A stretch of 64,000 nucleotides of DNA, from NCBI RefSeq assembly GCF_042654245.1, contig NZ_JBHSGI010000002.1:682001-746000 (forward strand), in the 5' to 3' direction. Source of the stretch: Seohaeicola_A nanhaiensis (GTDB lineage Bacteria; Pseudomonadota; Alphaproteobacteria; Rhodobacterales; Rhodobacteraceae). Shown here piece by piece: positions 9,322 to 18,001 of the stretch (the stretch's first letter is position 1; every line of letters begins with the position of its first letter). Made by a program: the position numbers and the translations under genes. The notes under the pieces were generated by a model. That model saw nothing but the letters and a program-made list of their open reading frames with translations, made no database searches and was not told the origin of the DNA.

Positions 9322-11019
9322 TCACGAAACGAAGGTCACGATCAGCATGACACCAAGCAGGATGGCAACCCACTGAACCATCGACCCCGTCGGCACCACC
9401 CGCGCAACGCGCCCTTCCGGCCCATGCGTCTTGTAAAGCCGGAGGATCAGAGCGTGCACCCAGCGCTGCTGAATGTCCGCACCGCGTGTCCAGAGGGCCG
9501 AAACCACATTGGCAATGGCGCCAATGACGCCAGGCAGGAGACGGCGATAAATCCAGTCGGCATCCAGCGTCACGGACCCTGTCGCCAGCGGATATAGGCC
9601 GACGCGCAGGAGCAGGAAAAAGGCCAGCATCGAGAAGGCGACCAGTTGAAGCTGCGTGACGACATGCGACGTGGTATATACCGCGTAGTCGACGTCATAA
9701 GGCAGGAACGCGAAGAAGGTCTGCGGCCAGATGCCGATCGCGATGCAGAAGCCTGCCGTGATGGCCATGCCTCCCAACATGTTCCAAGGAGCCTCTTTCG
9801 GGCGCTTCCCGCTGTCAGCGCCGAAGAAGGCGCAGTAAGGCACCTTTACGCCCGTATAGACCACCGTTGCCGCCGCCGCGATGATCAGAACCAGCCAGGC
9901 GCCTTCGTATCCCTTGTATCCGGCCGCCGAGAGGATCATCGACTTGGTGGCAAAGCTTGCGAACAGCGGCACCGCCGAGATCGTCGCCGCGCCGACAAGG
10001 CACATGAGCGCCGTCAGTGGCATTGTCCGGTACAGACCGCCCAGTTCCGTCGCCTTGGCCGTCCCGGTGCGATACAAAACCGCGCCCACGGACATGAACA
10101 GCAGGCTCTTGTAGAGAACGCTCGCCACGGCATGAGCCGCCACGCCGTTCAGCGCCAAATCTGTACCGATGCCGACGCCGACCACAAGAAACCCGAGCTG
10201 ACCGATCAGGCTGTAGGACAGCACCCGGCGCAGGTCGTTTTCGACCATACCGTAGAAGATCGGGAACAGCGCCATCACCGCGCCGATGTAGATCAGGGTC
10301 TCGGTTCCCGCGAACCCCCGCGCCAGGGCGTAGATCGCAAGCTTGGTGGTAAAGATCGACAGCACCACGCTGCCGGTAACCGTGGCCGAAGGATAGGCGT
10401 CGGTCAGCCAGGTGTGCAGCAGAGGGAAGGCGCATTTGATACCGAAGGCGAGGAAGATCAGCCAGGTTGCGGGCGAGCCGAGCGTCATGCGCTCGAACGC
10501 CATTGTGCCCGTTTCGCGCCAGAACAGCGCCGCCCCGGCCAGCAGGATAACGCCCGAGGTGACCTGAAAGATCAGATACCGCATCCCGCTGTGATAGGCG
10601 CCCTCGGTCTGCCGCGCCCATATCAGGAAGACCGAGGCGATGGCGGTGCCCTCCCAGAACAGGAACAGCGTGATGAGATCGCCCGCGAACACCGCCCCGA
10701 TGGCAGACCCGGCATATAGCAACGTGGCGATTGTCTGCACGGTGTCCCGCACATGACACGCGTATAGCAGGGATGTGAAGGCAGCGAGCGAGAAGATCAG
10801 CGCAAAGACGGCCGCCAGCTTGTCGTGGCGGATCAGGGTCAGGTCGACCCCCATCAGCTGCACCACGTCGTGCACGCCTGTCGGCATCGTCCAGATCAGC
10901 CAGCCACCGATGGCCGGCACCAGCAGCGACAGGGCCGAGCGTAGGTGGCCCTTCGGCACGAGCGGCAGCAGGGCAGCGCCGAGGAAATAGACGAGGAAGG
11001 GCGGAAACACGTCAAGCAT
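9322..11019 (-). CDS. Third ND4/ND5-like proton-translocating subunit of the Mrp-type locus (MrpD/NuoL-like)
   Basis: This is a 565-residue polytopic membrane protein of the complex-I/Mrp antiporter superfamily. It has the conserved LFLFWEGTAIASVFLIW segment with the membrane Glu of helix 5, FGIKCAFPLLHTWLTDAYP with the conserved Lys, and LYKSLLFMSVGAVL with a further helix Lys. It extends at the C-terminus beyond a minimal MrpD and ends in another membrane helix. It is the last gene of the operon and overlaps the small upstream gene by eight bases. As an extra antiporter-like subunit it could form a third ion path, or replace the N-terminal part of MrpA. Confidence 0.8.
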   Translation of the reverse strand: MLDVFPPFLVYFLGAALLPLVPKGHLRSALSLLVPAIGGWLIWTMPTGVHDVVQLMGVDLTLIRHDKLAAVFALIFSLAAFTSLLYACHVRDTVQTIATLLYAGSAIGAVFAGDLITLFLFWEGTAIASVFLIWARQTEGAYHSGMRYLIFQVTSGVILLAGAALFWRETGTMAFERMTLGSPATWLIFLAFGIKCAFPLLHTWLTDAYPSATVTGSVVLSIFTTKLAIYALARGFAGTETLIYIGAVMALFPIFYGMVENDLRRVLSYSLIGQLGFLVVGVGIGTDLALNGVAAHAVASVLYKSLLFMSVGAVLYRTGTAKATELGGLYRTMPLTALMCLVGAATISAVPLFASFATKSMILSAAGYKGYEGAWLVLIIAAAATVVYTGVKVPYCAFFGADSGKRPKEAPWNMLGGMAITAGFCIAIGIWPQTFFAFLPYDVDYAVYTTSHVVTQLQLVAFSMLAFFLLLRVGLYPLATGSVTLDADWIYRRLLPGVIGAIANVVSALWTRGADIQQRWVHALILRLYKTHGPEGRVARVVPTGSMVQWVAILLGVMLIVTFVS

Positions 11020-11323
11020 CGGCGCGCTCCGTCCCGGCTTCGGGGTATTCCTCGGCGTCGATGTCCCTGGGCGCGTAATAATCTTCGGGCCGCGTCAGCA
11101 GGTTGAGCAGCACCCCCGATAGAACCGCCAGGACGCCACAGGAGAGAAAACCGATGATCGCATAGAAACCGGGAAGCTCCTCGATTTCGAAATATCCGTG
11201 CTTGTGATAGAGAAAGTCGCCCAGAAACAGCAATACGCAAACCGCACCAAGGCCATAGAGGAAGGCGTCGGACCGGGGCGATTGCCCGTCTGCGTGATGG
11301 GTGTCGGTGGGCTTGTGATCCAT
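11012..11323 (-). CDS. Small two-helix membrane protein in the Mrp-type operon
   Basis: The 103-residue protein has a polar, His-rich N-terminus, two hydrophobic helices (FLYGLGAVCVLLFLGDFLY and FYAIIGFLSCGVLAVLSGVL) and an acidic C-terminal tail. A strong GAGGGGA ribosome binding site precedes the ATG at 11323. It lies between two ND5-like subunit genes and overlaps the downstream one, so it is probably an accessory subunit of the complex. I do not recognise a named family. Confidence 0.65.
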   Translation of the reverse strand: MDHKPTDTHHADGQSPRSDAFLYGLGAVCVLLFLGDFLYHKHGYFEIEELPGFYAIIGFLSCGVLAVLSGVLLNLLTRPEDYYAPRDIDAEEYPEAGTERADA

Positions 11324-11333
11324 CTCGATCCCC

Positions 11334-12794
11334 TCAGTTTGCGGCAACGATAGGCGCCAGGAAATCCTGGATCGCACCGGCGTAGAAGAACAGCACGACA
11401 CAGCCGAAGGCCGTCAGCGCCGGGGGAAGCCAGACAAGCGGCCGCGGTTCCGCCCAGGTCTCCGGCTGACCCTCGCCTTTCAGGTAGAAACCGCGCGCGA
11501 AGACCGGCAGCAGGTAGGCGATGTTCAGCAATGACGAGATCATCAGCACCACGATCACCACCATGTGCCCCGTGTCGGCAGAGGCCACGATCAGCAGCCA
11601 CTTGCTCCAGCTTCCGCCCAGCGGCGGCAGACCGATGATCGACAGTGACCCGATCAGGAAGGCGATGAAGGTGACGGGCATCGCACGGCCCAGCCCGGTC
11701 ATCTGGCTGATGTTGGTCTTGTGGGTCGCGACGTAGATCGAACCCGCACACATGAAGAGCGTGATCTTCCCCATTGCATGCATCGCGATGTGCATCCCCC
11801 CGCCCAGCGCGCCCATCGAGGTGGCCAGCGCCATGCCGAGGGTGATGTAGCTCAGCTGCGAAACGGTGGAATAGGCGAGCCGCGCCTTGAGGTTGTCCTT
11901 GGTCATGGCCACAACCGACGCACAGAGCACCGAGAAAGCCGCCAGCCAGATCAGCCATTCCGAAGCGCCTGTTTCCGCAAGGAAGTCGATCCCGAAGATG
12001 TAGACGCCCACCTTGAGCATGGTGAACACACCGGCCTTGACCACCGCCACCGCATGCAGCAGCGCCGAAACCGGTGTCGGCGCGACCATTGCTGCGGGCA
12101 GCCAGCGGTGGAACGGCATCAGCGCCGCCTTGCCGATCCCGAAGGCATAAAGCGCCAGAAGGATGGCGACCATCGCGCCCGAAACATGGCCTTCGAGAAT
12201 GCCGCCTTTGGTGAAATCCAGAGTTCCGGTCAGCGAATAGGTCCAGATGATCGCGACCAGCTGAAAGCCGATCGAGGTACCGATCAGGATGCCAAGATAG
12301 GTGCGTGCACCGCGGATGGCCTCCTTGTTCTCCTTGTGGGCCACCAGGGGATAGGTGCTGAGCGTCAGAACCTCGTAGAACAGGAACAGCGTGAACATGT
12401 TCGACGCGAATGCGATCCCCATGACGCTCGCGATGGCGACCGCGAAACAGGCGAAGAAGCGGGCGTGATGCTTCTCGTTGTTCCCGCGCATATAACCGAC
12501 GCCGTAGAGGTGGGTGACGATCCACAGCCCGCTCGCGATGATCGCGAACATCAGGCCCAGCGGTTCGACATTGAAGGCCAGATCGAGCCCGGGCATCACG
12601 CTCCACAGCACCATCGGTGCCGTGGTTCCATTGCCCTCGTTCATCAGGATCGTCAGAACGCAGCCGAAGGTGGCCAAGGCCGCGATCAGCGTCATCCCAT
12701 CGCGCAGGTTGTCCTGACGCCGGAGTACCAGGTTGCCGACCGCGGCGAGCGCGGGGATGATCATGCTCATCAGGATGGCGGTGTTCGTGTCCAT
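11334..12794 (-). CDS. Second ND4/ND5-like antiporter subunit (MrpA N-terminal/MrpD-like)
   Basis: The 486-residue protein has about 14 membrane helices and the proton-pump signatures of the NuoL/M/N and MrpA/D family. These are FTLFLFYEVLTLSTYPLVAH with the essential helix-5 Glu, FGIGKAALMPFHRWLPAAM with the helix-7 Lys, and HAMGKITLFMCAGS. A strong AGGAGG site lies before the ATG, ten bases after mrpD. With the separate module at 15201-15752 it may do the work of a full-length MrpA, but it could equally be a MrpD duplicate. Confidence 0.82.
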   Translation of the reverse strand: MDTNTAILMSMIIPALAAVGNLVLRRQDNLRDGMTLIAALATFGCVLTILMNEGNGTTAPMVLWSVMPGLDLAFNVEPLGLMFAIIASGLWIVTHLYGVGYMRGNNEKHHARFFACFAVAIASVMGIAFASNMFTLFLFYEVLTLSTYPLVAHKENKEAIRGARTYLGILIGTSIGFQLVAIIWTYSLTGTLDFTKGGILEGHVSGAMVAILLALYAFGIGKAALMPFHRWLPAAMVAPTPVSALLHAVAVVKAGVFTMLKVGVYIFGIDFLAETGASEWLIWLAAFSVLCASVVAMTKDNLKARLAYSTVSQLSYITLGMALATSMGALGGGMHIAMHAMGKITLFMCAGSIYVATHKTNISQMTGLGRAMPVTFIAFLIGSLSIIGLPPLGGSWSKWLLIVASADTGHMVVIVVLMISSLLNIAYLLPVFARGFYLKGEGQPETWAEPRPLVWLPPALTAFGCVVLFFYAGAIQDFLAPIVAAN

Positions 12795-12803
12795 GCCGCC
12801 CTC

Positions 12804-14324
12804 CTATTGACCGACCGCGCCGAACAACCCGGCCGCCGCGATCCGCGCGGCCGTCAGAGTTGTATCGGTGTCAATTCCGAACCAGATGCAGGCCAGCGCA
12901 GCAATCCAGATCGGTATCAGCATGGAAAGCGGCGCCTCGGTCGCGGTGCTGTCCTTGCGCGGAGGTTGCAGATACAGCACTTCGACCACCCGCCAGACAT
13001 AGACGACCGCAATCAGGCTCGACGCCACAATCAGCAGGGCAATAGGCCACCAGCCCTTTTCCAAAGCCGCCTGAACCAGAACCCATTTGCTGACAAAACC
13101 TGCGGTCCCGGGCACCCCGATCAGGCTTAGCCCGCCGATCACCGCGGCGGCCGAGGTCCATGGCATCCGGCGCCCCATGCCGCAGATGTCGTTATAGAAG
13201 GTATCTTTGTTGCGCAGCACGAAGGCCCCGACGGTCATGAAGAGGGCCGCCTTGGTAATCCCGTGGTTGAACAGATGCACGATGGCCGCAGTCGCGCCCG
13301 TCTCTGTCAGGAAGGTGATGCCCAGCAGCATGTAGCCGATCTGCGCAATGCTCGAATAGGCCAGCATCCGCTTGAAATCGCTCTGGAACACGGCGACGAA
13401 ACTGGCTGCGAACATCGCCAGCAGCGCAAAGGGCATGACCACGAATTGCAGGGTCAGAACCTCGAACTGGAAGCCCGGACTGAACACCGTGAAGACAAAG
13501 CGCATCAGGACGTAGAGCGCGACCTTGGTCGATGTCGCCGCGAGAAAAGCCGAGACCGCCGAAGGCGCATAAGTATAGGCGTTGGGCAGCCACAGGTGCA
13601 GCGGATAGAATGCCAGCTTCAGACCCACCCCCACCAGGATGAAGGCGAACCCCGCCTCGATGGTCCGGTTGCCCGGCTGGGTCGCGATCCGCTGCGCCAG
13701 ATCGGCCATGTTCAGTGTGCCGGTCGACATATAGAGGAAACCGATGCCGATCACGAAGAAGGTCGCACCGATGGTTCCCATGATCAGATAGTCATAGGCC
13801 GCCGTCAGCGCCCGCTTGTCGCGCCCCGCGCCCGTGGCGATCAGAACATAGGTCGAGAGCGAGGAAATCTCGAGGAAGACGAATACGTTGAAGGCGTCGC
13901 CGGTAATCGTCACGCCCATCAGACCCGAGAAACACAGCAGATAGGCTGCGTAGAACAGGGTGTGATCGCGCGCAGGCACCTCGTCGCCGATGCTGGTCCT
14001 GGCAAAGGGCAGAACGACCACCGCGATGGCCGAAACCAGGAAAAGCACGAAGGCATTGGCGGCGTCGACCCTGTATTCGATGCCGATCGGAGGCGCCCAG
14101 CCGCCCAGATGATAGCTGATGACCGATCCGTCGATCACCTGCATCAGGAGCATCCAGGCAATGACCAGCGACACCACGCTCGCCGCGAAGGCCATCGGCC
14201 AGGCCAGCCGCCGGCTGCCCAGGAATACCGTCAGCGGCGCGGCGAAGAACGGCACCAGAATCTGCAGGATCGGCAGGTGATCTTGCAGCGTCATCGCCGT
14301 GTGTTGCAGGGCTTCCGTGGCCAT
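12804..14324 (-). CDS. mrpD: Cation/H+ antiporter subunit D
   Basis: The 506-residue antiporter-like subunit carries the family motifs NVFVFLEISSLSTYVLIA (helix-5 Glu), VGLKLAFYPLHLWLPNAYT (helix-7 Lys) and LFNHGITKAALFMTVGAF. It follows directly on the NuoK-like mrpC (TGATG overlap), the place of mrpD in all Mrp operons. This is the best candidate for the true MrpD among the three ND4/5-like proteins. It acts in the cytoplasmic membrane in Na+(K+)/H+ exchange. Confidence 0.87.
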   Translation of the reverse strand: MATEALQHTAMTLQDHLPILQILVPFFAAPLTVFLGSRRLAWPMAFAASVVSLVIAWMLLMQVIDGSVISYHLGGWAPPIGIEYRVDAANAFVLFLVSAIAVVVLPFARTSIGDEVPARDHTLFYAAYLLCFSGLMGVTITGDAFNVFVFLEISSLSTYVLIATGAGRDKRALTAAYDYLIMGTIGATFFVIGIGFLYMSTGTLNMADLAQRIATQPGNRTIEAGFAFILVGVGLKLAFYPLHLWLPNAYTYAPSAVSAFLAATSTKVALYVLMRFVFTVFSPGFQFEVLTLQFVVMPFALLAMFAASFVAVFQSDFKRMLAYSSIAQIGYMLLGITFLTETGATAAIVHLFNHGITKAALFMTVGAFVLRNKDTFYNDICGMGRRMPWTSAAAVIGGLSLIGVPGTAGFVSKWVLVQAALEKGWWPIALLIVASSLIAVVYVWRVVEVLYLQPPRKDSTATEAPLSMLIPIWIAALACIWFGIDTDTTLTAARIAAAGLFGAVGQ

Positions 14325-14761
14325 CAGTGCCGCTCGCTCATCAGTTCGCTGTGCAGGCGGTATTCTTCCGAGGCCATGTCCTTTTCAATCTGGAAGATTC
14401 CGTCCTCCTCGATGGTGCCGTATTGCTCGCGGATGCGCACGATCAGGGCCAGGCCCAGCGACGTGGTCGCGATGCCGACGACGATAGCCGTGAGGATCAG
14501 CACATGCGGCAACGGGTTGGAGTAGACGGTTGCCGGGTCGATATTCATGTCGGTCGGAAAGATCGGTGCGGTGCCGCCCGACACCTTGCCGACCGAGATG
14601 TAAAGCATGAACACGGCGGTCTGGAAGATGTTCAGTCCGACGATCTTCTTCACAAGGTTGCCTTTGGCCACCACGATGTAGAGTCCGGTCATCATCAGGA
14701 CGATGAACAGCCAGTAGTTGACATGGCCAAGGATGAAGGCCCAATCCATTGCGCGCGTCAT
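14324..14761 (-). CDS. mrpC: Cation/H+ antiporter subunit C (NuoK-like)
   Basis: The 145-residue protein has three membrane helices like NuoK/MrpC: NYWLFIVLMMTGLYIVVA, KIVGLNIFQTAVFMLYISVG and LPHVLILTAIVVGIATTSLG. The PLPHVLILTAIVVG segment is the family hallmark. The polar C-terminal tail after the third helix is longer than in NuoK. Both ends overlap neighbouring genes as TGATG, showing tight coupling with mrpB and mrpD. Confidence 0.88.
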   Translation of the reverse strand: MTRAMDWAFILGHVNYWLFIVLMMTGLYIVVAKGNLVKKIVGLNIFQTAVFMLYISVGKVSGGTAPIFPTDMNIDPATVYSNPLPHVLILTAIVVGIATTSLGLALIVRIREQYGTIEEDGIFQIEKDMASEEYRLHSELMSERH

Positions 14762-15204
14762 CACCAGTCCTCGTCGCTGATCGTCGGGGTTCGGGCTGCA
14801 AAGGCATAGTAGATCGCAACCATCACCCCCGTGACGGTGACACCCACGCCGAGTTCGACGACCAGAATACCCCAGTGCTGCCCATGCGAAGGATGCGCCG
14901 GTGTAAAGGCGCCGTAGTCGAGAAAACTGTAACCAAGGAACAGGCTTGCGATCCCGGTGCCGGCGTAGATCATCACGCCCAGCGCCATCAGCTTGTGAAC
15001 CAGCCAGGGCGGCAACACCTTCTGCACGGTCGCCAGACCGAACACCACGCCGTAGATGATGAAGGCCACAGCCATGATCACGCCGGCCTGAAAACCGCCG
15101 CCGGGCGAATAATCGCCGTGAAACTGCACGTAAAGCGCGAACAGCATGATCGGCCCGATCAGCAGCTTTGTGACGACGCGCAGGATGAGGTGATGTCTGA
15201 TCAT
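14761..15204 (-). CDS. mrpB: Cation/H+ antiporter subunit B
   Basis: The 147-residue protein has four hydrophobic segments. It has the MrpB/MnhB core YVQFHGDYSPGGGFQAGV in the first loop, matching the GHxxPGGGFxxG type motif of the family. It overlaps the stop of the MrpA-C module upstream by four bases and mrpC downstream. In Mrp antiporters subunit B is needed for assembly of the hetero-oligomer. Confidence 0.88.
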   Translation of the reverse strand: MIRHHLILRVVTKLLIGPIMLFALYVQFHGDYSPGGGFQAGVIMAVAFIIYGVVFGLATVQKVLPPWLVHKLMALGVMIYAGTGIASLFLGYSFLDYGAFTPAHPSHGQHWGILVVELGVGVTVTGVMVAIYYAFAARTPTISDEDW

Positions 15205-15752
15205 TCGTCCTCACCCTCCTCGCGCCGCCGACGACGCAGGCCGCTGATCAGCAGCAACACGCCCAGTCCCGCCGCAAAGACCACACCTGTCTCGCCCAGC
15301 GTATCGTATCCGCGATAGCTCGCCAGGATGGCTGTCACGATGTTGGGCACCCCGATGTCCTCCGGGCTGCGCGAAATGTACTCCGGCGCGACATGGACAT
15401 TCGCCGGCGCATTGGCATCGCCGAAATTCGGCATGTCCAGAGTGCCATAGACCAGCGCCGCCCCAGTCACCACCACCACCAGAAGCGGAGTCAACCCGGC
15501 ATTCGACTTGGGCAGCTCCGACCGCGAGGTCAGCGCCAGCGTGCTCAGCATCAGAACGGTCGAGATGCCCGCGCCCACAGCCGCCTCGGTAAAGGCCACA
15601 TCGACCGCATCGAGCGTCACCAGCAGCAGAGCCGACAGCAGGCTGAACACGCCGGCCAGCATGACCACCGCGAACAGACTGCGCAGGCGCACCACGGCCA
15701 GCGCGGTTGCGACCATCATGGTGAACAGGACGATATCGATCAGAATTTCCAT
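15201..15752 (-). CDS. Free-standing MrpA C-terminal module (MbhD/DUF4040-like)
   Basis: The 183-residue protein starts with MEILIDIVLFTMMVATALAV and LFAVVMLAGVFSLLSALL, then DAVDVAFTEAAVGAGISTVL, the NuoJ-like segment that in classical Mrp operons is fused to the C-terminus of MrpA. A second part (VPNIVTAILASYRGYDTLGE, then one more helix) matches the MrpA/MbhE tail. Here it is a separate gene, which recalls archaeal Mbh-type operons. The ATG at 15752 follows a GGGGG site. A longer in-frame start at 15797 overlaps mrpG and is less likely. Confidence 0.8.
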   Translation of the reverse strand: MEILIDIVLFTMMVATALAVVRLRSLFAVVMLAGVFSLLSALLLVTLDAVDVAFTEAAVGAGISTVLMLSTLALTSRSELPKSNAGLTPLLVVVVTGAALVYGTLDMPNFGDANAPANVHVAPEYISRSPEDIGVPNIVTAILASYRGYDTLGETGVVFAAGLGVLLLISGLRRRRREEGEDE

Positions 15753-15762
15753 AATCCCCCCG

Positions 15763-16110
15763 TCAGGTCTGTTTTTCAGGGGGCGGCGTCTGCGCACCGG
15801 TCAGCCCGGGATGCTCTTTCGGCCTCAGACCAGAGACAAGCGCCGCGCTGGCGGCGGCATGGGTCGCGGTCGGTCCCGTGATGAACAGAAAGATGCCGAT
15901 GATGATCAGCTTGACCGTGATCAGCGTCCAGCCCGCCTGCATGGCCATGCCCAGAAGCAGCAGGATCACGCCGCCGCTGTCCGACACAGAGACGGCATGA
16001 AGCCGGGCCCAGAAATCAGGAAAGCGCAGTACGCCCACGGCGCCCACAACGGTGAAGAAGGACCCGGAAACGATGAAGATCCAGCTCAGGACTTCGACCA
16101 GCATGTCCAT
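15763..16110 (-). CDS. mrpG: Cation/H+ antiporter subunit G
   Basis: The 115-residue protein has three membrane helices and the MrpG/MnhG signature VGAVGVLRFPDFWARLHAVS followed by a GGVILLLLGMA helix. Its ATG overlaps the mrpF stop (TGATG). The last 20 residues are polar and probably cytoplasmic. It is third in the transcription order E-F-G. Confidence 0.88.
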   Translation of the reverse strand: MDMLVEVLSWIFIVSGSFFTVVGAVGVLRFPDFWARLHAVSVSDSGGVILLLLGMAMQAGWTLITVKLIIIGIFLFITGPTATHAAASAALVSGLRPKEHPGLTGAQTPPPEKQT

Positions 16111-16403
16111 CAGGCCTCTCCCTCCGCCTGGTCGCTGGGGCGGGGCGTGTCGCCAATCGCCCGATACCGGAAGAACTTGAGGATCGCGATGGTGCCGACG
16201 AAGTTGATCAGCGCGTACAGCATGCTGATGTCCAGGAAATCGGGCCGTCCGTTGAGAAACCCCAGAACCCCGATGAACAGCACCGTATAGGTACCGAAGG
16301 CATTCACGGCCAGAACGCGGTCGTAAAGTGTTGGTCCGTTGAACAGACGGATCAGCACCAGAACCATGGCGACGAAAAGGGCGATGGTGGCGAGCGCGAA
16401 CAT
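16110..16403 (-). CDS. mrpF: Cation/H+ antiporter subunit F
   Basis: The 97-residue protein has three helices. It carries the MrpF motif RLFNGPTLYDRVLAVNAFGT and a later DFLDISMLYALINFVGTIA. The ATG at 16403 overlaps the mrpE stop. The much longer open frame reaching 16955 is only an extension across mrpE. Confidence 0.88.
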   Translation of the reverse strand: MFALATIALFVAMVLVLIRLFNGPTLYDRVLAVNAFGTYTVLFIGVLGFLNGRPDFLDISMLYALINFVGTIAILKFFRYRAIGDTPRPSDQAEGEA

Positions 16404-16885
16404 CAGGACATCACCGGTGCTTCGATGGCGGTCACGCGCCGGTCCATATCGGCGAGCGCTTCGGTGTCGCCCTCGGAAAAGGCAAGCGCATGCACCAGAA
16501 AATGCCCCGGCTCGGTCTCGACCGTGATTGTTCCGGGGGTCAGCGTGATCGAATTGGCAAAGATCGTCTGCCCCAGATCGGTAGACTGCGTGAGCGGCAC
16601 CACGAAGAGATGCTGGCGGATCGGCATCGCCGGGCTCAGCACCACGCGGGTCACCAGCCAGTTGGCCTTGGCGATCTCCTTGAGCAGCCAGATGATATAG
16701 CCGACCGAACGGATCGGATTGAGGCCAAGTTGAACGCGGTCGCCGTCGATCGCGTCCATCCGCCGCACCACATACATCACCAAAATGACCGAAGCGGCAC
16801 CGAATCCCAGGATCAGAGGCTTGTACAGGCCCGACATCAGCAGCCACATGGCAGCCAGAACGATCGCCGTCCCTATGGTGCGCAC
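16403..16885 (-). CDS. mrpE: Cation/H+ antiporter subunit E
   Basis: The 160-residue protein has two N-terminal helices followed by a soluble domain, as in MrpE/MnhE. The family region is WLLKEIAKANWLVTRVVLSP and ITLTPGTITVETEPGHFLVHAL. The start is read as GTG at 16885, because the nearby ATG at 16892 is in another frame. It is the first gene of the ten-gene antiporter operon. The promoter should lie in the 124-base gap to the RpiR gene, though no clear -35/-10 pair was seen. Confidence 0.85.
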   Translation of the reverse strand: MRTIGTAIVLAAMWLLMSGLYKPLILGFGAASVILVMYVVRRMDAIDGDRVQLGLNPIRSVGYIIWLLKEIAKANWLVTRVVLSPAMPIRQHLFVVPLTQSTDLGQTIFANSITLTPGTITVETEPGHFLVHALAFSEGDTEALADMDRRVTAIEAPVMS

Positions 16886-17009
16886 CCGTCATCCCCCGTC
16901 GTCTTGCCGTCGCTTGAGCCATGTCTGGCTGCGGCGTGTCCTGTTCGTGCCCCAATGTAGGGTTTCCGGCCGCTCTTGTGAATATGGGTGCGACCGAAAA
17001 GCGCTGCCT

Positions 17010-17873
17010 TCAGACGAACTTGCGGAAGATCCGCGTGGCATCGAACATCTCTTCCAGCGACTTCATGCGCTCGCGCGTGCGCTCCCATTCCATTTCCTGC
17101 ACGGCCGCAATCAGCGTTTCCGACAGAAGCAGCATGGCGGTCATCGAATCCCACGCCGACGGCGCTTCGATCCGGCAATTGAACGACACCTCGGCATACC
17201 GCGAAATCGGCGACTGCCACTGATCGGTGAACAAAACGCATTTCGCCCCGCGCGCTGCGGCGATCTCTGCCAGTTTCAGCGTCGTGTTCTCGTAGCGGCG
17301 GACGTCGTAAAGAACGACAAGATCGCCGTCCTCCAGGTCGAGCAGATCGTGCGGCCAGGCGTTGGCGGTGGTGCGGACCAGACGCACATCGGGCCGGATC
17401 ACCTGCAGATGCAGGTGCATGTATTCCGCCAGCGCATGGGTGATCCGGCCGCCGGCGATAAAGACCCTTCGCCGCGTGTCGGACAGAAGGGCGATCACTG
17501 CATCGAATTCCGCCGGGTCGGCATTGGCGAGTGTATGGCGGATGTTCGCGATCACCGCGTCGGTAAACCGGTTCAGGATGTGCCCCTGCGGCGCCGCCTG
17601 CGACCAGCTTTCGTGTTTCGCGATGGGGTTGGAAATCTGCGCTTCCAGTTCATCGCGCAAGGCCGCCTGAAACTCGGCGAAACCGGAAAACCCCAGCTTT
17701 TGAACCATCCGCGCCACGGTCGGCGAAGATACCCCGGCCTTTTCGCCCAGCCGCGTGATCGAGCCCAGGCCCGACATCGGGTAGTTCTCGAGAATGGCAT
17801 CAGCCAGCTGCCGTTCGGCGCGGGTCAGCTGACCGGCCACCGCCCTGATGCGTTGCTGCGCGGTTTCCGCCAT
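17010..17873 (-). CDS. RpiR/MurR-family transcriptional regulator
   Basis: The 287-residue protein has an N-terminal HTH_6 domain (about residues 1-80, ITRLGEKAGVSSPTVARMVQ) and a SIS sugar-isomerase-fold effector domain (about 110-250, RRVFIAGGRITHALAEYM). SIS domains usually bind phosphosugars or related ligands. Here the neighbours suggest an amine, amino acid or organic acid effector. An AAGGAGAGG site precedes the ATG. It is divergent from the amidohydrolase-TRAP-oxidoreductase series and is the likely local regulator of that operon. Confidence 0.87.
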   Translation of the reverse strand: MAETAQQRIRAVAGQLTRAERQLADAILENYPMSGLGSITRLGEKAGVSSPTVARMVQKLGFSGFAEFQAALRDELEAQISNPIAKHESWSQAAPQGHILNRFTDAVIANIRHTLANADPAEFDAVIALLSDTRRRVFIAGGRITHALAEYMHLHLQVIRPDVRLVRTTANAWPHDLLDLEDGDLVVLYDVRRYENTTLKLAEIAAARGAKCVLFTDQWQSPISRYAEVSFNCRIEAPSAWDSMTAMLLLSETLIAAVQEMEWERTRERMKSLEEMFDATRIFRKFV

Positions 17874-17908
17874 GCGCCTCTCCTTCCCGGTGCCGATTTT
17901 GTAATCAT

Positions 17909-17945
17909 ACTTTCAGCCGCGCCCACAAAGAAGAGAAACTTTCAG
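17909..17945. promoter_or_regulatory. Direct repeat in the divergent rpiR/amidohydrolase control region
   Basis: The octamer ACTTTCAG occurs at 17909-17916 and again at 17938-17945, on the same strand, 29 bases apart. It is preceded by the small inverted sequence GTAATCATAC at 17901-17910. The spacing is close to three helical turns. It lies between the regulator start and the first operon gene, where an RpiR operator would be expected. No binding motif is known to me for this regulator. Confidence 0.3.
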
Positions 17946-18001
17946 AATCCCGGTTGACAGCGGCGGGGCGCTGAAGAAACCTGAGGCGGTCCGGGGGACC
18001 A

